Assembly (NCBI GenBank): GCA_028818775.1
Contig: JAPPNE010000050.1
Coordinates: forward strand, 1-49,562
Direction: 5' to 3'
Source: Deltaproteobacteria bacterium
GTDB taxonomy: Bacteria > Desulfobacterota > Binatia > UBA9968 > JAJDTQ01
DNA: 49,562 nucleotides
Shown here: in pieces, positions 33,440 through 41,783 of the stretch
How positions within the stretch are numbered: position 1 is the first letter of the stretch
Layout of the letters: each line of letters begins with the position of its first letter
Notes under the pieces: generated by a model
Databases searched by the model: none
What the model saw: only the letters and a program-made list of their open reading frames with translations
What the model was told of the DNA's origin: nothing
Program-made: the position numbers and the translations under genes

Positions 33440-34365
33440 CCGAGGGCCAGCGAGCCGTCGGCGGGGCCGAGGGCGGCCACCATGTCCCGGTAGGAAGCGA
33501 GCCCGAAACGGCTTTCCATCGCCTCGCGCCAGATGCCGTCGAGGGTTGCCCGCACGTCCATCGGCAGGCTGTCCACGTGGTCGCCCACCCGGCCGCTTCT
33601 CAACTTGGACGATGCGCCTCCGGGCGGCAGGCCGTTGGCGGCATTGCGCGCGGCGCGCAACACGTGGTCGTCGAACTGAGTTCCGTGCGCCTTCATGAAT
33701 CCGATGGAGGACTGGCGGACCACGGTCTCCAACAGCTCGTCGTCAAGCGGACAGCCGATGAACCCGGCGATGCGCCGCACCGTTCCGGGCACGTCCGCCT
33801 GGGCCGACTCGTAGCTCAGCATCAGCACGTCCTCGCGGCCGCGTTGCGGCCACCACGAGGCCACGTGTTTCCAGTAGCCACGGTCCCGCTCCGGCGCCAG
33901 GAAGAAATTCCGGGAATAGTCCCCCAGGGTGATGGCGCCGGCCTCGAAACGCCAACCCTCGTGGAAGTGGTACATGGACACCAGCACGTCCCCGGGGTCC
34001 CGCACCATGGTGATGTAGCGTCCCCCCTTGGGGACGTCGTGCCAGCTCAGGTGGCTCTTGAAGGCGCGTGGCTCGGCCACCTGGGGCGCATCCGGGTCGA
34101 TGCCGAGGTCCAGCGCCAGCTCGAGCCAGGGCACCACCAGCGTGATCTCCTCGAAGTCCATGGATCCACGGGTCCTGAGCCCGTGCACGATCTGTTGCAG
34201 CCAAGTGGTGCCGCACTTGGGAAAGGTGGCGATGAGGACATCGGTGGGTTTCGGACGAAACGCTAGCGCCGCGGCCCGGCTGGCCGCGCTGCCGATGCCG
34301 CCCCGGAAAGAGATCATCTCGGCGACCGAGCGGGCGCGCCTGAGAACAGGTGACAATCCGCTCAT
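33436..34365 (-). CDS. Sulfotransferase family protein
   Basis: A 309-residue PAPS-dependent sulfotransferase of the cytosolic type. VLIATFPKCGTTWLQQIVHGL carries the 5'-phosphosulfate loop (PKCGTTW), RAFKSHLSWHDVP the catalytic His region and YITMVRDPGDVLVSMYHF the 3'-phosphate site (RDP..S). The C-terminal part has FMKAHGTQF and SKLRSGRVGDH, like the RKGxxGDW loop. It lies 45 bases downstream of the HpaB-type gene on the same strand, so the hydroxylated product could be sulfated. Acceptor unknown. Its stop overlaps the convergent gene's stop in CTAA. Confidence 0.9.
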   Translation of the reverse strand: MSGLSPVLRRARSVAEMISFRGGIGSAASRAAALAFRPKPTDVLIATFPKCGTTWLQQIVHGLRTRGSMDFEEITLVVPWLELALDLGIDPDAPQVAEPRAFKSHLSWHDVPKGGRYITMVRDPGDVLVSMYHFHEGWRFEAGAITLGDYSRNFFLAPERDRGYWKHVASWWPQRGREDVLMLSYESAQADVPGTVRRIAGFIGCPLDDELLETVVRQSSIGFMKAHGTQFDDHVLRAARNAANGLPPGGASSKLRSGRVGDHVDSLPMDVRATLDGIWREAMESRFGLASYRDMVAALGPADGSLALG

Positions 34366-34390
34366 ATCGTTTTCATCACGTGCTGAACGG

Positions 34391-34410
34391 CGTTCCGGCC
34401 CCCGGAAACG
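34391..34410 (-). terminator. Hairpin between HpaB-type and sulfotransferase genes
   Basis: TTCCGG (34393-34398), CCC and CCGGAA (34402-34407), with CG/CG extending the stem past one bulged base, lie right after the HpaB-type stop codon. There is no T-run. It may attenuate read-through into the sulfotransferase gene. Confidence 0.3.
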
Positions 34411-35838
34411 TCACCAGTCCTTGTTGATGAACTCCAGCATCCGGTCGGCGCCCTCGCGCTCCGTGAACTGCATGTAGGCGCGCCGCCGCTGGTTGTCCGG
34501 GTCGCCGCTCTGAAGACGCTCGTAGAGTTGCCCGCGCTTGCCGAAGGGCGTCATGACCAGGTCCGCCGCCACCGCCAGCAGCCTCAGGTGCTCGCGCGTG
34601 CTCGGGGCGCAGCCGCGAAAGTAGCGGTCCACCAGCGGCCCCAGCTCTTCGTTGGCCAGGTCCGAGCCGCCGCCGGTGAGCACCAGCGAGCTGGTCAGCA
34701 GGTCCTCCATGTTGCCCATGGCCCGATCGCACGCCTCGATGCTGTGCACCCGGTAGGCCGGCGTGAGGCGCGGCGCCCAGAGGCCCCCGCTCGTGCGGAA
34801 GGCACGAGCCTCTCCCATCTCCACGCAGTCACGCAGGATCTCCAGGTCCTTGACGAACGAGGCCAGCCGGAGTTGCGAGTTGGGGTTCTTGTGGCGGCCG
34901 GACCACTCCGTCAGGAGCTGCCCCACCGCGAGGAACGTCTCGATCTTGATGATGAGGCGGACCAGGGTGGCGTAGGCCGCCCAGGTCTGGATGCTGCGGT
35001 GAAAACCGGCCACGAGCTCGGGCTTGCGGTAGGCGAACACCCGGTTCCAGGGCACCAGGACGTCATCGAAAATGAGCGTGGCGTCTACCTCGTCGAAGCG
35101 CGCGGTGATCGGAAAGCGCTCCGGGTCGGCGTGCTCGGCGTAGAGGTCCCGGCACACGATCTTCAGTCCGGGTGCGTTCATGGGGACGGCGAAGGCCAGG
35201 GCGTAGTCCGGCTCGTCCGGGTCCCGCGGCCGGTTGGGATACACCAGCGCCTCGTCGGACAGCGGCGCCAGGGTGGCGAGGTTCCGGAGCCCCCGAACCA
35301 CGGGCCCCTCCGAGGTCTCCCGGACCACGTGGAGGACCAGGTCCGGATCGGGCTGCTCGCTTACCCGCTTCGAGTGGTCGTAGAACTGGTCCTGCAGGGC
35401 ATGGGTGAGGCACAGGTCGCCGGCGATGCAGTGGCGGTAATACTCCCGGGCGTTTTCGCTCCAGCGCGGATCGTGGTCCGCCAACGTGCCGGCGATGTCC
35501 AGCAGTCCCACCACCAGCTCGGCGCAGAACTCCGGATAGCGGCCCATCTGGCCGAAGGTTTCGCGGGACCACAGCTCGATGTTGCCGCGCTTGGCGAGAA
35601 GCTCCTCGGCGTTCACCGGCGGCAGGTAGCTGTAGGAAATGCGCTCGCCGTCCCGCGCGACGCTCATGGTGTCGCCGTCTTCGGCCGAGGCCTGCCGGTC
35701 GTAGAGGTCCGCCAGGGTCTTGATGGTGCCGGTGAAGCCGGGATGGACGGTCACGTCCTCGATGCGCCTGCCCGCGTGCCATACCTCGCGGCCGTCGCGC
35801 AGCGACTCGATGTAGTTTTTACCGGATCGAATGGCCAT
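34411..35838 (-). CDS. 4-hydroxyphenylacetate 3-hydroxylase (HpaB)-family oxygenase
   Basis: A 475-residue flavin-dependent monooxygenase of the HpaB/PvcC group, which hydroxylates phenols using FADH2 supplied by a separate reductase. SGKNYIESLRDGREVWHAGRRIEDVTVHP is the family N-terminus; NAREYYRHC and LTHALQDQFYDHSK carry the conserved Arg and His of the flavin/substrate site; FDEVDATLIFDDVLVPWNRVF and MTPFGKRGQLYERLQSGD follow. AGGAGATC stands before the ATG. No HpaC-type reductase gene is in the window. The related 4-hydroxybutyryl-CoA dehydratase is less likely because the full Cys/His cluster ligands were not made out. Confidence 0.88.
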   Translation of the reverse strand: MAIRSGKNYIESLRDGREVWHAGRRIEDVTVHPGFTGTIKTLADLYDRQASAEDGDTMSVARDGERISYSYLPPVNAEELLAKRGNIELWSRETFGQMGRYPEFCAELVVGLLDIAGTLADHDPRWSENAREYYRHCIAGDLCLTHALQDQFYDHSKRVSEQPDPDLVLHVVRETSEGPVVRGLRNLATLAPLSDEALVYPNRPRDPDEPDYALAFAVPMNAPGLKIVCRDLYAEHADPERFPITARFDEVDATLIFDDVLVPWNRVFAYRKPELVAGFHRSIQTWAAYATLVRLIIKIETFLAVGQLLTEWSGRHKNPNSQLRLASFVKDLEILRDCVEMGEARAFRTSGGLWAPRLTPAYRVHSIEACDRAMGNMEDLLTSSLVLTGGGSDLANEELGPLVDRYFRGCAPSTREHLRLLAVAADLVMTPFGKRGQLYERLQSGDPDNQRRRAYMQFTEREGADRMLEFINKDW

Positions 35839-35965
35839 ACCCTGATCTCCTGACGAAACCGCGCGAACGCCTCAAGTGCGCGAATCCGTCCGATCGTTTT
35901 CGTGCCGAGCGAGAAGCCGCTAAGAAGGATGGGGCGAACCCACGCCCGTTTCCGGCACACGCGTC

Positions 35966-37441
35966 ATGACACCCCGGCTCAGAGACTTCATCGACAACCG
36001 CGTCTTCGGCCCCAACCACCGGTGGTGGGCGCTGTGGGTAGTCGTTATCTCCGTCTTCATCGCAACCACGGATGTCGGCATGCTTACCATAAGCCTGCCG
36101 GTCATCATAACCGAGTTCCGCACCGATATCACTTTCGCCGGCTGGATCGTCTTCGTCTACGCTCTGGTGACGGGCGCCCTGTACCTTCCGTGCGGCCGGC
36201 TCTCCGACCTTCTCGGGCGCAAGCTCACCTTCTCCGCGGGCTTCCTGGTCTACGGCGTATCCTCGGCCCTGGCGGGTCTGGCCCATGGACCCACTCAGTT
36301 GATGACCTGCCGCGTGGGTCAGGCCGTGGGCGCCGCGCTGATGATGACCAACACCTTCGCCCTCACCGCAAGCCTGTTCACCGGCCCCGACCGCGGCCGG
36401 GCCATGGGCATTTCCGGTGGACTGGTGTCGGCCGTCGGCTTCACCCTGGGTCCCGTGGTGGGCGGATTCATCACGTTCACCCTGGGATGGCGCTACATCT
36501 TCTTCATCTCCAGCGCCCTGTCGTTCATCGGCTTCGCCGCCGCCCGCTGCCTCCTGCTGGACGACCGGGACGCGGGCGAACAGAAGCGACGGGAGCCCTT
36601 CGACTTCGCCGGCGCCGGCCTATTCGCCGTCGGACTGACGTTCCTGCTGCTGGGCATCACCCGGGGCGGTTTGGGTTACTGGGGATTCCTGTTGAGCGCC
36701 GTCTTCCTGGGCTTGTTCGTCTGGCGGGAAGCCACCTGCCCCTACCCCATACTCGATCTCGCGTTGCTGCGGATCGTCCCCTTCGCCGCCGGCAACATCG
36801 CGCGCCTGTCCACCTTCGTGGCGCTGAGCACCAACGAGCTGATGATGCCGTTCCTGCTCCAGCTCGTGCTCGGAATGGACCCGCTGGAGTCCGGCGGCCT
36901 GATGACTGCCATCGCGCTCGTGCTCATGGTGGTATCGCCCTCGGCCGGCTGGCTCACCGACCGGATCGGGTCGACCCCGCCCGCCGCCGCCGGGGCGGTG
37001 GTGGTGGCCGTAGCCATGTACTCCTTGAGCTTTCTGGGGCCGGACTCCGCCCCGGCCGAGATCGTGCCGCGCCTGGCCCTCCTGGGCGTGGGGCTCGGGC
37101 TTTTCCAGACCCCCAACAACCACGGCCTCATCAGCTCCGTGCCGCCCGAACGGCTGGGCATCGCCTCCTCCGTCATCTCCATCATCCGCAGCGTCGGCCG
37201 CTCCCTCGGCACCGCCGTCGCGACCGCCTTCGTCGGCATGCGCCTGGCCGCCGTCACCAACGAGTCGGGACCCCAGGACCTGGCCGCGTTGAATCTCTCG
37301 GAAAACCCGAGGCTCATGGAAGCCTTCATGGAGGGATACGGCTACGCCTACATGACAGCCGCGTGCCTGGGACTGAGCGCGCTCGTGTTCACGCTGATCG
37401 GGGCGGCGGGGAAGGGTGCGGGCACGAGCAAGCGGAGCTGA
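35966..37441 (+). CDS. MFS transporter, DHA2-like 14-helix type
   Basis: A 491-residue drug:H+ antiporter-2-like protein with about 14 hydrophobic segments. WWALWVVVISVFIATTDVGMLTISLPVI starts the first helix; the helix 2-3 loop has GRLSDLLGRKL (motif A); the fifth helix has GLVSAVGFTLGPVVGG (motif C, antiporter signature). Divergent from the HpaB-type gene with 127 bases between, so export of the oxygenase product is possible. No strong ribosome site at ATG 35966. Substrate unknown. Confidence 0.92.
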   Translation: MTPRLRDFIDNRVFGPNHRWWALWVVVISVFIATTDVGMLTISLPVIITEFRTDITFAGWIVFVYALVTGALYLPCGRLSDLLGRKLTFSAGFLVYGVSSALAGLAHGPTQLMTCRVGQAVGAALMMTNTFALTASLFTGPDRGRAMGISGGLVSAVGFTLGPVVGGFITFTLGWRYIFFISSALSFIGFAAARCLLLDDRDAGEQKRREPFDFAGAGLFAVGLTFLLLGITRGGLGYWGFLLSAVFLGLFVWREATCPYPILDLALLRIVPFAAGNIARLSTFVALSTNELMMPFLLQLVLGMDPLESGGLMTAIALVLMVVSPSAGWLTDRIGSTPPAAAGAVVVAVAMYSLSFLGPDSAPAEIVPRLALLGVGLGLFQTPNNHGLISSVPPERLGIASSVISIIRSVGRSLGTAVATAFVGMRLAAVTNESGPQDLAALNLSENPRLMEAFMEGYGYAYMTAACLGLSALVFTLIGAAGKGAGTSKRS

Positions 37442-37501
37442 GAAGGCTGCCGGACCTGTCTGGACGGGCGAAGCGGTACCAGCGGATCTCGCTTCGACGC
37501 A

Positions 37502-37846
37502 TCACTCGTCCTTCCACGGACCGTCGCCCCAAGCGTGATCTGCTTCCGGTATACCGAACTCCTGATTGGAGGGAGGTTTCTCACGGTACCCGGCTCTGTG
37601 AAGCTCCTCCAATTCCGCCTCGTCGTAGCGCTCCAATGCAGCTCTCAACGCTTCACGCGTAAACCCGGAACGGGTGGTACCGAGGCGCTTTGCTCGTCTA
37701 TCGACCCGCCGAACGAGGTCAGCATCCATCGTCAACTGTATGACTTTCCTGGCGGGCCAACGCGATCCGATCGACGAGGAACAGCCCGCGTCCTGGAGCA
37801 AGGCGTCGATCTTGCCGCGTGCAAAGGCTTCGGTCGTGCTGCTCAT
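37502..37846 (-). CDS. Ribbon-helix-helix (CopG-type) protein, orphan antitoxin-like
   Basis: A 114-residue protein whose middle, KVIQLTMDADLVRRVDRRAKRLGTTRSGFTREALRAAL, is a ribbon-helix-helix DNA-binding domain of the antitoxin kind. It is followed by ELEELHRAGYREKP and a C-terminal acidic tail ending WGDGPWKDE, seen in MazE-like RHH antitoxins. The first 30 residues (MSSTTEAFARGKID...) are unlike such antitoxins. Its ATG overlaps the stop of the toxin remnant (ATGA), suggesting coupling. Downstream lies only the convergent MFS gene, so no MazF/PemK partner exists here. Confidence 0.72.
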   Translation of the reverse strand: MSSTTEAFARGKIDALLQDAGCSSSIGSRWPARKVIQLTMDADLVRRVDRRAKRLGTTRSGFTREALRAALERYDEAELEELHRAGYREKPPSNQEFGIPEADHAWGDGPWKDE

Positions 37847-38059
37847 ACCACCGTCCAGGGATCCACGAGTTCGATGTCCGTGCTTTCGAAATCCCGCACG
37901 TTGCGCGTCACCAGGACAGCGCCACGGGAACGCGATATGGCGGCAATCTCACAGTGGCCTCGCCAATCGGCCGACCAGCTCGGCAATCCACGCCGCCACG
38001 GCGGGATTCGGCACAGGGCGCATGAGTTGGGACGCGACATTGGTGTCTATGACAAAAAT
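37843..38059 (-). pseudogene. Decayed PIN-domain (FitB/VapC-type) toxin
   Basis: Two pieces of one PIN toxin lie in different frames. The N-terminal piece (38059 down to a stop at 37949) reads IFVIDTNVASQLMRPVPNPAV, with the PIN Asp and no start codon where ATG should stand. The C-terminal piece (from about 37953 to the stop at 37843) reads EIAAISRSRGAVLVTRNVRDFE then IELVDPWTVV, the end of a FitB toxin. The middle of about 80 residues with the remaining acidic residues is missing, with a frame change at the junction. The toxin must be inactive. Confidence 0.75.
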
Positions 38060-38069
38060 CGCGAGCGTC

Positions 38070-38315
38070 TCAAGAGAAGTCTGGAGGCTCGCGCATCGGA
38101 CCGCGCGGAGGAAGTTCGAGCTCGACGCCACCAAGGGGCGCGAAGCACTCGCGGGTGAACTTCGCCAGATCCCGGGGACCGGTCCGTCCGGCGTCCACCG
38201 CGTCACGCAGGATAACGCGCACCTCTTCCTCCATGGAACGGTGGTGCTCTGCCGCGCGCACGCGCAAGCGCGTTTTGACTTCGTCGTCGAGATTGCGGAT
38301 CGTGATACTCGCCAT
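38070..38315 (-). CDS. fitA: FitA-type ribbon-helix-helix antitoxin
   Basis: An 81-residue antitoxin. MASITIRNLDDEVKTRLRVRAAEH is the RHH domain, and SMEEEVRVILRDAV the following helix, as in FitA; the tail GGVELELPPRGPM matches the part that binds the PIN toxin. ATG 38315 has GGAGGGGACAAC upstream. It remains intact although the toxin next to it is broken, and may still repress its own promoter. Location in cell: cytoplasm, on DNA. Confidence 0.85.
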   Translation of the reverse strand: MASITIRNLDDEVKTRLRVRAAEHHRSMEEEVRVILRDAVDAGRTGPRDLAKFTRECFAPLGGVELELPPRGPMREPPDFS

Positions 38316-38355
38316 GTTGTCCCCTCCCATGGGCAATCTACGCGAGGATTAGTAC

Positions 38356-39141
38356 CTAAGGACTACCGGCCTTCGGATTGACGAGAGCCTGGGCGTCGCC
38401 GAGAAAACCGGGGTGGGCGACAAGGACCGGGCCTCCGCGAATCAGGTCGATCTCGGGCAACGCAGACCGGCAGCCGGCCTCGGCGCATATGACGAGGCCA
38501 GCCGCACAGTCCCAGCTATTGAGGTGGGCTTCGTAGTAGGCGCCGGCGGAACCCCGAGCCACCAGCGCGAGGCTCAGCGCCGCCGAGCCGAGCCGCCGGT
38601 AGTCGTGGTCGGACCGCACTATCCGGTCCACAAGATCGAGATACGCTGCGTGATCGGTGCGGTTCGAGCGGCCCAGAAGAATCAGGTTGTGGCACGCCGA
38701 TGCGTCGCCGACCTTCATCGGAACGCCGTTCAGGTTGGCCCCTTTGCCCCGCGCCGCGACGTACATCTCGTCCCGGTCCGGTGCGTAGATCACGCCGAGT
38801 TCGATCCGGCCCTTCAGCGCGAAACCCACCGAGATCGCCCAGAGGTCCAGGCCCTCTGCGAAGTTCGTCGTGCCGTCGATGGGGTCGATGATCCAGAGCC
38901 TCTCGCCCTCGGCCGTCCCGTGTGTTTCCTCCGCGAGGATCGAGTCATCGGGGAACGATCCGCGGATCGCCGCCACGAGGCGGGCTTCCACCGCGAGGTC
39001 GGCGTTGGTCACCAAATCCTGCTTGCCCTTCTCGGAGACCGCCAGGGAGGACTGCCGCAGCGATCGCGCCAGCGACCCGACGTCACGGACGATGGATAGA
39101 GCCAGTTCGAAGCGGGGAGTCAATGGGTCTTGTAGTGTCAT
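38356..39141 (-). CDS. Inositol monophosphatase-family phosphatase
   Basis: A 261-residue Mg-dependent phosphatase. EE at 71-72 (ILAEETHG), D86 and D89 in IIDPIDGTTNF, and the C-terminal NSWDCAAGLVI, which supplies the last metal Asp, are all intact. Relatives hydrolyse inositol phosphate, fructose bisphosphate, or 3'-phosphoadenosine phosphate (CysQ). The start ATG 39141 gives family length. It lies 89 bases after the polysaccharide-lyase-like gene on the same strand. A PAP-phosphatase role linked to the sulfotransferase 4 kb away is possible but not shown. Confidence 0.9.
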   Translation of the reverse strand: MTLQDPLTPRFELALSIVRDVGSLARSLRQSSLAVSEKGKQDLVTNADLAVEARLVAAIRGSFPDDSILAEETHGTAEGERLWIIDPIDGTTNFAEGLDLWAISVGFALKGRIELGVIYAPDRDEMYVAARGKGANLNGVPMKVGDASACHNLILLGRSNRTDHAAYLDLVDRIVRSDHDYRRLGSAALSLALVARGSAGAYYEAHLNSWDCAAGLVICAEAGCRSALPEIDLIRGGPVLVAHPGFLGDAQALVNPKAGSP

Positions 39142-39230
39142 GGTCAAACCACCCGCCGACCGTCCCTTGCAACGCCGGGCTGTCCAGCCGTGCAACACGC
39201 CGACACTGTCGATGCCAACGACCTCGAAGC

Positions 39231-39953
39231 TCACTTCCTGTCGACCAGCCTCACCTTGTCGACATCCATCACCGACAGCCTGTCGCCGATGGCCTGGGCG
39301 TCCCCCGGGCGATAAATCCCGATCTTCAAATGCGGCTCGCCGCACGCACGTTGCCGGTGGATCATCCTGTTGTCAACGACCTTCTTGCCGTCAAGATACA
39401 GGTCGTAGGATCGCGCGGGTTTGAAGTCGAACCTGACGTCCACCCATTTCCCGAGAACTTCCTCGACGAAAAAGGGCCTTGTAGCGCCCAGAAGGTATCC
39501 ATCGCTGAATTTCACCATGACGAGGGGGCCGCCCCGGCAACCGCTGACGGATTGGTGCAGTTGCAGAAAGTCCTCCCGGTCGTTGTCAAAGCCCTTCACG
39601 AACCTCACCTTGTAGGTGAGCGAATAATCGTGGTCCTTCTCAAGGGTAGTCGTCTGCTTGATTTCCGCCCGCTCCCAGTAAGGCGCCCGGGACCTGGAGC
39701 GGTTGTCGCTGCCGCATCCCCCGACCTGTCCGTTCTTCAGGGTGAAGCGCAGGAACCTCTCGCCTTCCTCCTGAATCCATTGTGTGGAGGAGTATTCCGG
39801 AAGATCACAGTTCTCATAGAACATGACGTTCCAGTCCCGGTCCTTGTAGGCCGTCTTACTGAAGTAGTCGAAGCTCCGGCCGGGGGTGTAATCGGCCGTG
39901 GCGACGTGAATGCCGGTCAGGAGCAGCGCGGCCGTTATGAGGAAACTCCGCAT
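39231..39953 (-). CDS. Secreted polysaccharide-lyase-like protein (heparin lyase I-like fold)
   Basis: A 240-residue protein with a signal peptide (MRSFLITAALLLTGIHVATA). The mature part is beta-rich, with RAEIKQTTTLEKDHDYSLTYKVRF, QLHQSVSGCRGGPLVMVKF, GKWVDVRFDFKPARSYDLYLDGKKV and HLKIGIYRPG. This is the jelly-roll pattern of the polysaccharide lyase/heparin lyase I-like family acting on uronic-acid polysaccharides outside the cytoplasm. Cysteine pairs suggest disulfides. AAGGGAAGGAAG before the ATG. It starts 20 bases after the AAA-nuclease gene stop, in the same direction. Confidence 0.7.
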   Translation of the reverse strand: MRSFLITAALLLTGIHVATADYTPGRSFDYFSKTAYKDRDWNVMFYENCDLPEYSSTQWIQEEGERFLRFTLKNGQVGGCGSDNRSRSRAPYWERAEIKQTTTLEKDHDYSLTYKVRFVKGFDNDREDFLQLHQSVSGCRGGPLVMVKFSDGYLLGATRPFFVEEVLGKWVDVRFDFKPARSYDLYLDGKKVVDNRMIHRQRACGEPHLKIGIYRPGDAQAIGDRLSVMDVDKVRLVDRK

Positions 39954-39973
39954 CTTCCTTCCCTTGGCGCGGC

Positions 39974-41554
39974 TCACATGCCCCACACCTCGATACCGGC
40001 GCCGGCGACGGGCTCGCGGCGGTGGAACAGCTTGTCCTCCCAGCTCCGGCTCTCGTCGCGGTCGAAGATGACCAGGTGGCCCGCTTCCGCGGCGCAACGG
40101 TCCATGCAGGCCGCGGTCTGCTCAAGGCCGTCGGCGATGGTGCGCTCCAGGCTCTTGTGCAGCACCTTGCACTCGATCACGAACCTGCGCGTCCGCTCCC
40201 CCTGGGGCCAGACGATCAGCAGATCGGTGCGCCCCCGGCCCAGGCCGTATTCCCGCTCGATGCGGCCGCCGCCGTTCACCACCCTCTGCAAGAACGCCTG
40301 CAACAGGAGTTGCGGCCCGGCCTCCTTGTAGTCGAACCGCGCCACCCAGTGCTCGGAGTGCTCGCGGAAGAATTCCTGGAAGGCCGCCAAAAGCTTCCCC
40401 ACCTCCAGCCCGCCGTCCGCGTCCACGTACCAGGCCATGTCCTGCACCAGCCCGGCCTGGGCCGCGTAGGTCAGCTCCCGCGGCACCACCTCGGCGTAGA
40501 TGGGATTGGCGATGCGAAGCGGGCCGTCGCTCGCCACCAGCCCCAGGTCCCGGACGTATTCGAGGTCGCGGGCCGAGAACTCGCGCTCGTCGCCGCCGCT
40601 CAGGAGCGGCCCCATCACCCGGCGCACCCGGTCCTCCTGGAGCTTGTCCGCCAACTGGTCCAGGTGGGTCTCCCGGCGCGAGATGAGGCGCTCCCGCGCT
40701 TCGGTGACCGAGGCCGCGGTGACCGGCCGGCTGCGGTCCCGCCCCGGCTTGTGGCGGAAGCAGGCGTCGTAGGCCAGCGCGTTGACCAGCCACGGCTGGC
40801 CCTGTGTCAGCCGCCAGACCTCGGCCAGTGCGTCTTCGGTGAACGTCTGCCCGGTCTCCTCCGTGTGCTGCGCCAGCAGCCGGCGCGTTTCGGCCTCGGA
40901 GAAGTCGCCCAGGCGCAGCGACTCGGCCTTGACGTTGAACGCGCTGCCGCCGGCGACCACCTGCTTCTCGGCGCTGGAATGGATGCGGTAGTCGCGCACG
41001 TCGCGCACCCCGCAAAGGAGCACGCTCTGAGGAAAGCTCCCGGGACGCTGGACGTATCCCGCCCGAAGCTGGCGCAGCACCGACAGCAGGGTGTCGCCCA
41101 CCAGCGCGTCGATCTCGTCGATGAGCAGCACCAACGGCCTCGGATCGGCCTCCGACCAGCGACTCAGCGTCTCGCGGAGCGCGCCGCCCGGACCGGCCGT
41201 GGCCAGGATGCCGGGCCAGGCCTCGCCCAGGAATTCGTCGTTGAGCGTGGTGCGCGCCCAGAACGCCAGCTCGCTCAGAATGGCGCGCATGGCCGGCTCC
41301 AGGTCCTCGCGCGCGGCTTGGGCGGCCTCGACGTTGGCGTAGACGCAACGGTAGGAGCCTTCGGCGCCGCCGTTCAACAGATCCCGCAAAGCCAACAGGG
41401 CCGAGGTCTTGCCGGTCTGCCGGGGCGCGTGCAGCACGAAGTAGCGCTCATCGCGGACAAGGGCCAGCACCTCGTCCAGATCGAACCGGCTCAGCGCCGG
41501 GATGCCATAGTGCTTCTCGGGCCGAACCGGGCCAGTGGTATTGAAGAAGCGCAT
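39974..41554 (-). CDS. AAA ATPase with C-terminal PD-(D/E)XK nuclease-like domain
   Basis: A 526-residue two-part protein. The N-terminal ATPase has RYFVLHAPRQTGKTSAL (Walker A, 43-51) and PLVLLIDEIDAL (Walker B, D147 E148), as in the ORC/STAND-like AAA families, followed by a helical and winged-helix-like part (residues 220-380). The C-terminal part has E433/E435, GRTDLLIVW with D444, and FVIECKVL with E461 and K463: the E...D...ExK core of a PD-(D/E)XK nuclease. Such proteins are often found in mobile or defence-linked regions. The first codon is ATG 41554. It precedes the polysaccharide-lyase-like gene by 20 bases. The target is unknown. Confidence 0.82.
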   Translation of the reverse strand: MRFFNTTGPVRPEKHYGIPALSRFDLDEVLALVRDERYFVLHAPRQTGKTSALLALRDLLNGGAEGSYRCVYANVEAAQAAREDLEPAMRAILSELAFWARTTLNDEFLGEAWPGILATAGPGGALRETLSRWSEADPRPLVLLIDEIDALVGDTLLSVLRQLRAGYVQRPGSFPQSVLLCGVRDVRDYRIHSSAEKQVVAGGSAFNVKAESLRLGDFSEAETRRLLAQHTEETGQTFTEDALAEVWRLTQGQPWLVNALAYDACFRHKPGRDRSRPVTAASVTEARERLISRRETHLDQLADKLQEDRVRRVMGPLLSGGDEREFSARDLEYVRDLGLVASDGPLRIANPIYAEVVPRELTYAAQAGLVQDMAWYVDADGGLEVGKLLAAFQEFFREHSEHWVARFDYKEAGPQLLLQAFLQRVVNGGGRIEREYGLGRGRTDLLIVWPQGERTRRFVIECKVLHKSLERTIADGLEQTAACMDRCAAEAGHLVIFDRDESRSWEDKLFHRREPVAGAGIEVWGM

Positions 41555-41783
41555 GGCCGCAGTATGCCACGTTCACGGACGGCCGCGCCAATGTTCCCCG
41601 CGGTCAGGTTAGAGCAGAGCGACAACGTCCCCTGTTTCCTCAAAGTGCCGCACGCGGCCCGTCCGTTTTGCGGCGCGGAAGATCGGGCAACGTGTACCGC
41701 AATCAGCAAGTTACTCTAGTTTCAGCGCCCCATCGGCCCGACGGTCGTCGTAATCGCCGCCGTGGCAAGGGGGCCGCGGATTC

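Noticed and set aside
34411..35838. 4-hydroxybutyryl-CoA dehydratase
   Set aside because: Same superfamily, but the complete set of Cys/His cluster ligands was not seen, and the HpaB Arg/His motifs are clear.
41555..41783. Possible small gene in the gap between the two AAA genes
   Set aside because: The only open frames are short, lack ribosome sites and have skewed composition; a phrase like CCCCTGTTTCCTC resembles RAYT-linked repeats but is too weak to call.
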